A stretch of 64,000 nucleotides of DNA from Hypholoma sublateritium FD-334 SS-4 (taxonomy: Eukaryota > Basidiomycota > Agaricomycetes > Agaricales > Strophariaceae): positions 91,805-155,804 of the forward strand of contig KN817541.1 of assembly GCA_000827495.1 (NCBI GenBank), read 5' to 3'. The notes below the pieces were generated by a model that was not told the origin of the DNA, made no database searches, and was given only the letters and a program-made list of their open reading frames with translations. The position numbers and the translations under genes were made by a program. Position 1 is the stretch's first letter; the number at the start of each line of letters is the position of its first letter. Below, in pieces: positions 13,801 to 24,813 of the stretch.

Positions 13801-15296
13801 CGGTGGCGAACCGCAGTAATGTGAACCACGATGTTTGAATACCTTCTTCCTCTGGTTGCGTCTGTTGTTCTTCTACGACAGCCTTACTTCGTCGGCGATC
13901 CTTCGCTCCAATCTTGGACAGCGGATTGAACCTTCGTTTCCGCTTCTGCATGAGAGCTGAATCCTGGGGGAAATTCTGCGCCTCCGTGTGTATAGGGGTA
14001 GGATTCGTCGACGGGGGAGGAAACGCCCCAATGCGTCCGCTACCGGATGGCAGGCTAGCAGGTGCGAAGGATATCTTGCCTCCTGGAAATATAGGCGATG
14101 GCATATCTTCGTCGTCATCTTCCTCCTCATCTGAGTCTGCGTCGTCCCATTCGTCGTCTTCCTCGTACCCAGCTTCCTTTCCTTGTTCGGGCTCGGCGCC
14201 ATCCTCGGCGACGTCTTCGTGGCCCACGCTGCTCTGGTCCTCCTTAGCTATATTCGGATGCGAAGGGGTGCTCTTCTTTTTCTTCAACTCCTGCGGATTC
14301 GCGAACATGATCGGGCTGATCGGGCGATGGCCCTCGTCAGGAGCGAAAGTAATAGGGGACGGTGCACGGCTGCCATCTCCATCTTTGGGACCGTCCCCAA
14401 GGTTTCGTGGGTCGAACGGCAGCATGAAGCATTTGGCGAGAATAAGTTGTTTGATGTGCTTGATTTTCCAGGTCGGGTCCACATGCGTGAGGAACCATTG
14501 ATCGTATGGGACTGTAGACAAAAATCTGTAAAGATTGAGAGTAGGAAAGCAAGAGACGCACCATATCGACATGCCAGCGGTATGTGTTTTTGCTTCCGAA
14601 TGTCCATCGTAGAGCACCTTCGCTGGATATGGTGATTTTACCCCAATCGGGTGTAGGATGGATACCGGTTGCGTGCTTGGAGGTACTGTTGTAAAGCCAA
14701 GCCGCGCATGTGAGCATGCACACTGAGAACCAGAGGACAAATCCAGAAGAAGGACCTACACGTTCGTTGACTGTTGCAGCTTTGTCCTGATGATGTGATT
14801 GCAATCGCTGATATTCGTGTGCTGTGTTGATGATTCAGTGCACGGACAGAATGACTGGTACAAGTTGGGTGGTATTGAACAGAAGGGACAAAGCAAACAT
14901 ACCGTATATCCAACTTCGAGAGTTAATGGTGAGCCTGATACGCTGGCTATCTGTACAATTAAACCGGAAACCCTTCAGTACGCATCGCATACATACGCTA
15001 GAACATGCTGCGCACCGTTTTGCCTGAACTCCGAATTGATAATGAGAAACAATGGTACGATCGTGCTGGCGTTTGAACAAGGGTAATGAACGCTGGGAAA
15101 GCTTCCAAAATACGACAAGAATGTAGGCGAGGGAGCTAGTGAGTCAAGTCAACGAAAGAAGAACCCCCCCAAACAATGAGCGTACCTGATGAAGCAACGT
15201 ACGACGCCACGAATCGGTATTACACGCTTTGACAGCGGGAAACGCCCAATGGATACCCGCTGGCGAAACTTGGGCGCTGGACGGGTTGAAGATCAT
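7861..15296 (-). CDS. Very large PH-domain protein with low-complexity inserts
   Basis: One gene of roughly 2,200 residues, read through about ten exons. The start chosen is the ATG at 15296 (MIFNPSSAQVSPAGIHWAFP), followed by several small exons. Next comes a conserved-looking block with VPYDQWFLTHVDPTWKIKHI and an acidic stretch (14100-14200). A PH-like fold follows, with its pieces far apart: LEWRERWVVIKDDVLHLFR near 13030, IPLGALVNLRGAEHLQ near 12670, MKVICAKFQ near 11935 and GEWIVLDLGSDQAF near 10790. Between them lie an Arg/Glu-rich coiled segment (11950-12400) and Lys/Glu and Ser-rich loops. The C-terminal third is Ser/Pro-rich, holds a coiled stretch RQEQLEIEKRQKQEEQRERD, and ends KKIGTMDRIVRGLDSALEFV. 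The likely role is membrane- or cortex-associated scaffolding through the PH domain; no enzyme domain is visible. The join near 14520-14560 is one base out of frame for canonical splicing. Intron 12713-12985 is unusually long. Confidence 0.8.
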
Positions 15297-17125
15297 GGAA
15301 GCATAACAAAGGCGTCGATTTAGCGTGTATATATTCGCCCCTGACTGGGAGCACATACCCCGACCTTGTCACCCACACTTCGCGCCTGCCAGCAAATCCG
15401 ACCGAGCACGCTGCGGGCTCCTGGAGGTGGCGCAGAGATTGCGGTGGACGGCGGAAGGATTCGAGGTGGTGGTTACAAGAGAAGAGCTGATGCGATTGAT
15501 CCAGAGGTACATTAATCATTTAATTTCACGCCAAGCCGATTACTGCCGTCCTCGTGTCATTGGCCACGACCCAGCGCCTAAATTCCTCGGTCTTTGTGGC
15601 ATTCATCGTGCCTCCGAACCAGCTTTGGGAAAAAGCCTGGTTACACTCAGTATGTAGAACACTAATTTCCGTGTCGCCAGATGGGATATAACACACGTTC
15701 CTACCCGTCACAAACCCACGCGAGACCCAAAGGACTAATCGAAGCAATCGAAGCATGTCCAAAGTCCATCCTAAATATATCCGTCCGTCGTCGCTCGCGA
15801 CGCCGAAACAAGGCCTCAATGAGGACGCGAAAATATCCGCCATTCAAAGATACCTCCACATATATCTATTGGATCACAGTATTTCATACTATCCGTGTCC
15901 GCACTACGATTTTACGAAGCTGAAAGCCCGATATTGTATTCACGTCGATGCCTAGTATATACTTTGAATACACGTGGTCAGGTTTTCCCAGATCCACTTC
16001 GTACTATGTATATACCGCTGTGTGAATGAGGACCGCTGAAACGACAGGTCCAAAATTCCAGCTTTGGTTGGCTCAAAGCGTTTTCAAAGCAGGTATAGTC
16101 ATAAAGTGCGATGCAGATCATTTGGGGAAGCTCGCGTGTAGAATGAGCGGACTTGAAGCTATAATCCGCTCCTCACATGCTCCCCACCAGAACAGGACCC
16201 AATTAATGTGGTTTGGTACGTACAGCTTCCGACGCGACGTCAAAAAAATACTGCTACCTCTTGGACAATCGGAGCCATTTGTGACACAGATTTGGAGCTT
16301 CTATCATACCTCGAGAGGAGGTATGAAGATAAAAGAATGTGGAAACCGATGTCATCCACACATTTAAATTGCACATATATAATTACTTTCAATACGGCTG
16401 ATTTACGAGCGAGAACATCTGACCACCAGTGCACGCCACTGCACGGTGGTGGATTAATTACAAGTTTTCCACAATCACTAACCAATGCTTCGCGTGAGTA
16501 AATACTATAGATACATGAGGTGACAGAGATGTGGGACAGTCCCCCTTCGTCCGTTCGCCATCGGACACGGGTCCGGGTGTGTGGGAATATCAGGGACTGC
16601 ACTTGCAGGAAGCTGCAAGTCAATGTAAGATTAGAGATCGACGATGTAAAGATACTGAGATAGGTGACCATGAAATATGGCCAATGACTCCACAAATATC
16701 CTAATTCGAGGGAGATGAAGGACCTATTTGCACTCTGTAATACGGTATTCGCATGAATCATTCGCACGGGGCTTATTAATGAACATATACAAAAATATAG
16801 AACGTTGTATTCCACTGGGAGAGCGGGAGTACAGGTAATATGAAACGCGCTAGTGCGCTACGTTGAGAAGCTCTGTACAAGTCTACAACATCTACGGGCG
16901 CTTGATTGAGCCCCTGTCCGGCCCGTGATACCCGCCTGCGCGTCAGTTGCGTTTCGAATTGTACACACAATACGTAGCCCACAAACGGTACCAGTCAGCC
17001 TCATCGAGCCCAGAGTATATTTGGCTCTTCCCGCGTGTATTCCCCACATTTTCCTCTGTCTAATTTTATCAGCGCTTCCTACCACGATACGACTAGAACC
17101 TCAGTCTCGCTACCGCCTGATTACA
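15297..17125. other. Intergenic, no gene recognised
   Basis: 5' flank of the PH-domain gene and the sequence beyond it. The ORFs here lack domains and do not splice into a convincing protein. A minus-strand frame at 15526-15843 directly upstream of the PH-domain gene is best read as promoter or UTR. Confidence 0.45.
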
Positions 17126-17710
17126 ATGCGCAAATATCTGGTCGTCCTCGTGTTGAGCACCTTCGCCGCGGCGCGGAAATTCAGTCTCCCGCCCTCTCTC
17201 ACCGGGGTGGGAATACCATGTTCGTCTTTTGTTTCTTTTTTTTCCCCATGTCATGTCAACGTGAAGAAGCTGATTTGATTTCTCTCTGATCATGATCGCG
17301 TTTAATTTTGGGGTCGTGCCTTTCATTCAATTCATCCTGTCTTATCATTCATGGGATGAACAGGTGACGACAATGAAGTACGTTACGGTCCCGCGTTATC
17401 CAATGGCTCATCACAATCACTGATTATTGTGCTTAACTTATCTACTCAGGATTGTAATTGACGTTCAACTGTCGTCGCTGATCACTATACAGACATCTAT
17501 CTTGTTCTTTAGGTCATGACGGACTTCGATGCTGTCGTTCAGACGTTTCCGGTACCTCAAGGCACGACTCTATCTACAATGTTAAATTAAATTGCTAACA
17601 TCCAATAGATGCTATATCATGCTTGAAGGCCGTGGAGAAGACTGTTAATTATTCTCCCATGGGCATGGCGGTCCCGGTCCCACACCTCTTCAGTCTTTTT
17701 GATCACCGTG
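17126..17710 (+). pseudogene. Possible small secreted (HsbA-like) gene or relic
   Basis: The ATG at 17126 opens a good signal peptide (MRKYLVVLVLSTFAAA) with a TATATTT near 17012. Downstream are fragments that could be later exons: IVIDVQLSSLITIQ near 17454, MTDFDAVVQTFPVPQGTT near 17517 and AISCLKAVEKTVN near 17612. Their order and spacing recall hydrophobic surface-binding proteins of the HsbA type (helix, then FP-G turn, then helix). I could not find canonical introns joining all pieces in frame, so it is either mis-spliced by me or decayed. A TIR element begins at 17812, just downstream. Low confidence. Confidence 0.3.
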
Positions 17711-17811
17711 TAACATTAGATGTTTATCGCTTGCTATTTGACTTCATATCCTCTTCATACCAATTAGAGTTCAGCGTGGTCTGTCGCGATAGCGAGACTG
17801 GAAGGGGCTCT

Positions 17812-18607
17812 CACCCCGGCAAGTTGAGGTTTTCAGGTCACCTCAAAACCCCTGAAAAAACTTGATCTTCTTAGGAAGTAGAAGTCTGGCCGAAAATGTG
17901 TAGTAAAATATTAATTTAAGGACATACTATATGTTGACTTCAATTAGAATAATCAGTTGGGTTATATTTCTACCTCAAAACACGACTGAAAACCTGATTG
18001 TCAGTAGCCTGGAAAATGGAGAATAATAGTAAAGCTTTGTTTCTATTTTAAGATAAACAATAACTTTGAATATCGTGTGTCCCGAGAACCTGGCAAAGAC
18101 TATGATTTTTGACTATTGTTTTTTCCATGCCGAATTTCTTAATATTATCCTAGTTCTCGGCAGACCCGAAATTGTGCCTGAAGTTCCAAATTTATCCCAT
18201 TCTGAAACGAATTGCACAAAAGTTTCAGTACAATACAAATTTAGATTTTCAGTACCCACCGAAAATAAGGATTATATTGAAAATTTCGGCATGGCAGAAT
18301 ATTTAGCTGAATCTCTTCATTTCGGCAGGGTTCTCAGCTGACATGAAAGTTATGTTTATTTTCCGTCCTAAATTTGATTCGAATCTCTTGTAACTACTTA
18401 TATTTTATTGTGTGCTGAGAATCAAGTTTTAAGTCAAGCTTTGAGGCGGAATTCTAACGCAACTTATTATTCAAATTGAAGTCAACATATGGTGTGTCCT
18501 TAAATTAATATTTTACTACGCATTTTCGGCCAAACTTCTACTTCTTAAAAAGATCAAGTTTTTTCGGCGGTTTTGAGGTGACCTGAAAACCTCAACTTGC
18601 CGGGGTG
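17812..18607. mobile_element. TIR element (MITE-like), 796 bp
   Basis: The left end CACCCCGGCAAGTTGAGG is matched by its exact reverse complement at the right end. The arms are about 134 bases (17812-17945 and 18474-18607) and nearly identical. TCT flanks both ends (17809-17811, 18608-18610), consistent with a 3-bp target duplication. The interior is AT-rich; a 91-codon frame at 18066-18341 has no recognisable domain. It looks non-autonomous. Confidence 0.8.
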
Positions 18608-19124
18608 TCTGCGGAGTAGGGAATGGCCGCACAGTCTCCCTGCTGCTTGATCATTCGATGTAATCTATTTATAGATGGGTCCCGCGCAACCACTGGCTGT
18701 AGTGCTTAGTATGGCATAGTATACACCATTGAATTTGCTTTGGATCACGACCACTCTGATGATGCGCAGCAAAACTTGACAACTTGTAGTATCTTCAATG
18801 GAAAGCGGTACGGTCAGACACCCCATGGCGCTTTCGACCGCTGAATCTGCAGAACAGGTTGATGCACTGTAGTCGGACCAAATGCTCAAGGGCCTAAAAA
18901 GCGTAAGACCTACGCTAAGGTTTGGGCCCTTCTGACATTTCAAATTGGAGGCGTTATATATCACTCGGAGCTGACCTGTTTGGACTGTTAATCAAGGCGA
19001 CACAATGTGAATAGAGGAAGACAAAAGCGCCGGGGCTGACTCTTCCCCGTGGTATGGTATATATTTCAAAACTCGCCTGAAACTAGAAAGTCCGGAACGT
19101 CCAGTACATGTTTCGTTCATGGAT
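18608..19124. other. Intergenic, no gene recognised
   Basis: Sequence between the TIR element and the 3' end of the F-box-like gene. The minus-strand frame 18665-18964 has no recognisable feature. Confidence 0.5.
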
Positions 19125-20570
19125 CTACACGATAAGATCTCGCTGCGCTAAATCACTATAAGAAATCAGTCCTACGGCGTGAGCGCGGGGGAGCTTGTCG
19201 GCTAGGGGCTGCGGCCTCTCGGTGATTGTCCAGGGATAACTGTCGGGGTGTTCCATGTCGATGTCAATTTCCAGCGCGGGCGAGAGCACTCGGAGACTGA
19301 TAGAGCGCAGAGATGGGTGCATTCCACCTGTGAGCGCTGTATCCAGTGCATCCAATGCAGTGCGCTTTCCGTACTCCTTTGTGATATCGTAGCACCCGGC
19401 CTGCATAATATGCGTAAGTATGTCGATTTTAATGACTTCGATGGAAGTAGGAGCAGAGCTGGTTGCGAGCATGTGAATGATTGCCTCGAGAGGAGTCCAG
19501 TATCCGGGTGGGGTGTCCTTAATCTGGAATATAAGGACGCGGAGCGCGGGGAGGCTTCCAAGATCGATGAGCTTGAATTCATCTGCACCCTGTAAATGAA
19601 ACGACTGGTCCAGAGCCCTAAACCGCGAAATCAAAAGTAAGTCAGAGCCCCATTCATGACGAGAAAGACTCCGACGGTGAACTTACAAGCGCAATGTCGA
19701 CAGAGTCTCACTAGCGCCGTGAATAGCTGTCCAGTAGGGTAAGTCTCCGCATGGCGCAAAGCCCACGATGCAATCTAACGTCCGAAGGCGATTCAACAGT
19801 GGCCCGCAGGATGCGACGTCTGAGCTGCTCGACGACCCGTGCCATATTCGAAATAACGCGTCGTCCGGAACATGGAGTTCTTCGAGAGCAGGCCGGTTGT
19901 TGGTGCCAGTGGGTGGAAGCGGGCCTGAGTACAGATACACCGCTTCGGCGAGCGAGACCTCCGTCAAGGTAATGCACTTAATGCTTCTATGTAGCTTGGA
20001 GAAGAATTCCGGGGGAAGGTCGCGAAGGTATCCCAGCTTCAGGTTATGCAAGGTGCCGGAGAGACAGAGATTGTAGAGGGCCGGAAGGAATCCAATGTCG
20101 TGCCAAAAGTGCGTGCGATCCCGCAGGCCTGCCTCTGAGTCCAATATACTTTCGGTGAATCCCGTAAGGACCAGCGTGTGTAGTCGGCTCATCGGAGTGC
20201 TGTAAAGCAGTGTGATTATCTCGCTCAAGCCACTGTAAATTCCGGTTATCTGCTTGAGCATGTTGCTGTGCAGCGGGACGGGGATACCGATGTCAAGTGT
20301 CTGGATAGACTTGAGAAAGATGGGGTCGGTCTCGAGAAATTCCTTGAGTTGTTGCGTTCTGTGAAGTGTTGGTCGCTCGTATTTGGACTGGGGGATCCAG
20401 CGTACAGTCAAGTTCGAGAAGAGGTGATATCTGGCACGGACGGTAAATGTCCGGGACACTAAGGCGGATGACTGGAGATTCTGGAATCGCTCGTGGTCTG
20501 GCCCATCATGCTGGACAGCTAGTGCATCGACAATTAGATCAACAATCTCCTGAGGAAGGGCTGGTAGCAT
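19125..20570 (-). CDS. F-box-like protein
   Basis: Two exons joined across an intron at about 19626-19673 (exon end TTGCGCTT, then GGCTCTGGACCAG). The N-terminus MLPALPQEIVDLIVDALAV is a typical fungal F-box opening (LP.Ei...I), followed by LVSRTFTVRARYHLFSNLTV. The rest, about 460 residues in total, is Leu-rich with irregular beta/helix repeats (SRLHTLVLTGF, LYNLCLSGTLHNLKL, RLRTLDCIVGF), as in basidiomycete F-box proteins with degenerate leucine-rich repeats. The expected role is substrate recruitment to an SCF ubiquitin ligase; the substrate is unknown. TATAAAT sits about 100 bases upstream (20671-20677, minus). This family is large and fast-evolving in mushrooms, so no orthology is claimed. 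Confidence 0.85.
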
Positions 20571-20670
20571 GGTCAGTACCTAGACAAATGTTATAAGTAA
20601 TCGCCCCAATTGTGTCGTCGGTTATTTGCCACGTTCATTCCCCACATGACCAAAAATTACATAACGTTCT

Positions 20671-20677
20671 ATTTATA
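20671..20677 (-). promoter_or_regulatory. TATA box of F-box-like gene
   Basis: TATAAAT on the minus strand, 101 bases upstream of the ATG at 20570. Confidence 0.45.
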
Positions 20678-21122
20678 CTTAGTTAGCCCTTGCTCTCTTA
20701 TGCGGCCGCTCTCATCTGAGCTGACGCGCCGTTGAACGAGAGTTTGACTGATCGGTACATGACAGTTGCGTAGCTTTACTAAATGAGCTATGTCCATTGA
20801 CTGTATCAACATCGTCGTGAGCGCTGTGCGGCGAGCGCTGAGTACTGCAAGAGCGCTCTTTCTTACATTGTTCTTAGTTCAACCTAGTTCGGGTGTGCCG
20901 CCTCAACGTTGCAACCCCGAGTTCAAATTGAATATGAATTTGACAGCCTCGTGAAATCATACATTGTTATTGTCTATCCAAGATTGACGCTGGAAGACGA
21001 TCTCTGTCAAAATTCATGACGATTCATACCATAATACAATGTCTCATGAGTTGTACTATAGATAAGTATCAATGGGAATCCTGTCCAAGGGTCCGTTGTA
21101 GCGTGGGGCTGCTCCATTATCA

Positions 21123-21130
21123 TATAAATA
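21123..21130 (+). promoter_or_regulatory. TATA box of small secreted protein gene
   Basis: TATAAATA lies 55 to 62 bases before the ATG at 21185. Confidence 0.5.
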
Positions 21131-21184
21131 TCGATGCCTAATATACTGCTTTCCCAAAGCAACTGCCAGTGGTCCTCGCCCCGC

Positions 21185-21684
21185 ATGAAATTCGCTTTTG
21201 CCGCCATCTTGTCCGTCCTAGCCATTTTCCAGGCATCTGCAATGCCAAATCCGCAGGCTTCAGAACCAGCCAGTATTTGTGAGAGATACTCTGTAATATT
21301 AAATCTAGCGGCTGATGTGTTCCTCGAATTCCTTGCATATAGGCACACTGCTCTCAAACGTACGTTATATGTATCTTTCCTGCCTCTAATCTGAGCCTGA
21401 ATCACACGTTGAATGCATCGCCTGCGTATCGTTCAGCGCATACCTTGTAAGCTTTATTGAGCTATTATTGCCTTCGTTAAAAACTCATTTCTTGGATTAT
21501 AAAATATAGGCCCATCTGGATTTCACTGCTGCCCTCTTATTGTTACCAGTGCTTCTACCGCCCTCGGAGCAGTAGGAACGTAAGTTAATTGCATTCCAGC
21601 TACAAAGCTCATTACTAACTCTTTGTATCAAAATTTACCAGCTGCAGGCCTGTCGAAATTGCATGCCCTAACGGTAACAATTGA
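21185..21684 (+). CDS. Small secreted cysteine-containing protein, 75 residues
   Basis: Five tiny exons keep frame through GT-AG introns: 21185-21272, 21343-21359, 21437-21446, 21510-21579, 21642-21684. The product has a clear signal peptide (MKFAFAAILSVLAIFQASA). The short mature part contains RIPCPSGFHCCPLIV and GTCRPVEIACPNGNN, giving five cysteines in the order C, CC, C, C. No ORF longer than 86 codons exists here, so the gene is only visible by splicing. The middle exons of 17 and 10 bases are inferred from frame consistency. Possible roles include effector-like or surface protein; I do not recognise a named family. Confidence 0.65.
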
Positions 21685-24600
21685 ACACAAATTGAAGGAT
21701 TCATGGATCTATATAGCGGCAGTTAGTCGCAATCCGCTTTACTCAAATCACCAGTGTCGCTCTGATGTTCTTAAATTCTTACCAAATGGATGTAACTCTT
21801 GTTAAAGGCTTTACGTGAATTTTGAGTTCAGTAAATCAAAATAACAGTGATTTTGCAATGATTTTGCTGTCGTGGAAAGGCATGATTTCCGTTATACTAA
21901 TACCAACACACTTTCCACAAAGGGAGCTGGCTAGTATCGACTTAGTATTGACAAATATTCCCATGCCATTTTACAGCGCTTGGAGTCCTCTTTTCTCCTC
22001 TCCTGTGTTGGTACGACAGGGGACAATGTGAGAAAAAGAATGATTGCGATACCCCAAATCCACTGTACAATCTGACCACCAGTAGAGTAGATTGGATCAT
22101 TGTTGATTCAACGCTGGCCCTACAAAGATTTGAGACTCGAAAGGTATACTGACAGTATACCCCGGTGCTCTCCAGATCAGTAATCTTAGGCGCACGACGC
22201 TAAAAATCCCAGAGCGCTTGATGGTAGGTATAGTGCTTGATTGTCAGGAATTTGGACAAGTATACATGTCATACATGACAACGTACGGGAGCCTCGGCTT
22301 GGGGCCTACATACTCGGATTCATCTGAGTACTCTACATCATTCAAGATCGCCCTATAAGCTCAAAAAACTGTCCCTGTCGTTAAAGTGCGAAGTGCAGAG
22401 CGAAAATCTCGAGCTCGGGCTCGATATGTGGTCTATGGCAATGGCGGACACCAATGATGCTAGGACCACTATGCAAATCGATAAGTAAGCACTTATGACA
22501 TCGAAAACTCCGATTAAGCGCCCATTAATGTCACCTCGAACATCAGCTACTAAGTTGACTCATGCTCCATGGGTGTTTGAGGCCAATTTCTCAGCGATTG
22601 CTCAGCGAGTCAGCCTACACCAGAAACGGAGTCAAAAATCGTCGAAAACGATTGGCTTCTAGAATTAGTGTTATTTTAGCACAGATTTTCTTGTTGCTAA
22701 GAATATACAGACGCTGCTTGGGTCACCCGTACATAAAAGCAGCTCAGCCTAGCTGGACTTGGATTTGTCCACTGCGGATTCAGAGTGCCCTAGATAGAAT
22801 GTGAAGATCCTGTCTGCATCTATGGGATTCCACGTATTCACTCTATGTAGTTTCCCTTGTTACAGCAGTATCCATACTATCTGTGGAGGCATTCCATGTA
22901 CCCTGGCGTCTGAAACCGAGCTTGAGTACTAGCGCATGAGTCCAGTCGTCCTTGATTCCCCCGGCGTTGGTACGAACACGAAGGATCAATAGAGAGTCGC
23001 CAGTAATTCCTGTTAATTTCCCCACGTATAATCATGCTTGTATGTTTCTCGAGAAGTCTGACAGCCCCTGCTTCTCGAACGGCCAGGTAACTGGATGGCA
23101 GCGACCTCCACAACTGGACCTTCCTTGTCCTAAAAGCGCACAGCGTAACAACGCAGGCACCGTTACGCTCGCCTCGAAAGGCCCACGCAACATGCCTAAG
23201 ATCCTGTTAACAGCTTCGAGGTCGGCGGAGACCTTTATCTGCAGTGGTCCGGAAAATAATTAGTCCGTGCATTTTCGAGCAAAATACAGGCTGTGACGAT
23301 CCAAGGGGGAGCTGCGGCGGCAAGGTCGAACCATGGAAGCAACCTCCTAGCTGTGTTTCTAACTTGTTCCGCGGAATCAGAAAGGCCATATAAAGAACGA
23401 GGCTGTCCATACTTATTTCGCGCAGCCGGTGACGACGCTGGAGCGGGAACGGGGAGAATGCGTGGAGTCGGTCAGAACGCAAGCGGCAAGCGGGTTCGCA
23501 CTGGTGGATGTCAGCGCCCAGGAACCCACATGCCGGATCTTGCCGACAGAATTGCTAATTATAGCACTGGGGAGTGGTGGTGAAGTCGAGGTAAAATTCG
23601 TCCACAATATTCCACCTATGCATGTATCGTAGAGTTTGGGGTAGGATTACGTAGGTTATATATACCTTCTTCAACAAGTGAGCTCAAGTGAGTCAAATTT
23701 GAAAGGCAGTGCAGTTTATTAGATCGTGACGATACCTAATACGGCACGGCAAGATACGATCAACTGCTTGAATACACCAAGAACACACTCAGGCCTGTGG
23801 CATAGTGGACGCGTGGTAAATCAACATGGTCAATGACAGATGCACATACCTATCTTGCAGCGGAAACCCGAGACCACCCCAATGGAAGGAATGAAAACCT
23901 AATATCAATCTGCCCCGCCGGTATATAGGAGCGCTATTAACACATTGGATTCCCCCTTCTCATTGGAATGGTATAATTACAGTACGTGGATTTAGATGTT
24001 GGCCGACACCGGAAGTATAAATGAATTATTCATACTTAACAGTCCAAGGAAAGCTCTGGACGTTATGCGTCCTCCACATATGTCGTACTAATATGTATCA
24101 AGACGCTTACATTGCCATAGGTACACACCTCTATGATTTTCTATTTTTTCGGTTAGAATGCTACCTGAGCCCTAATTCACAAGTGCTACTCATTCGAAAT
24201 CTAGTGCGAAGAGTCATGAGACCCAATTACTCCCACTGGTACTTATCTGCGGTGCGGAAGGTTATTACGTACTTCGCCCCGAGACCGGGGTAACCAAACT
24301 GGCGTAGGCTGCAGCTTTCATTCCAGTGAGAAATGTTTCACTGGAGTTTGGTACATCGGAGGGCTCATACCCCATATTCTGACGCGGCTTCTATTGTAGC
24401 CTCTTGATACCTTCCTTTGATTTTGTTGGTGTTTTTTGGCCAGGGGCCGAACCAAGCCCGACACTTTGGAGGGAGAATGAGATCTGAATTAAACATTTGC
24501 GCAGCTTATTTTAGTCATGAGCGTTGTAGATATCGAAAGAGCATATAAAAATCACAGTGTTGGGTATCCGGTACTAAATTTAAAAATATTGGCTACCATG

Positions 24601-24813
24601 CGGGTTTCGATCAAAGTCAGATTCAGTGTGCCCCACGTCCTGACATTTCTCATGCTGCGATAAAAACACTGAGACCCGTCGGCAAAGAGTGATTTATCTC
24701 ATCAACCCAATCTATTATAGGAACTGGAAATTCCTTATTTCATAGCGCTTCGATCTCCTTCCCTGACTCGGAGCTATCATCCGCCCCCCGCGAACGCCTA
24801 TTGCTTCAACAAC
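21685..24813. other. Intergenic, no gene recognised
   Basis: Three kilobases with scattered short frames on both strands. None carries a motif, signal peptide or consistent splice pattern that I can support. The frame around 23413-23632 is the most coding-like by composition but stays unassigned. Confidence 0.45.

Noticed and set aside
18066..18341. 91-codon frame inside the 796-bp TIR element as a transposase
   Set aside because: Too short, AT-driven and without any catalytic motif.
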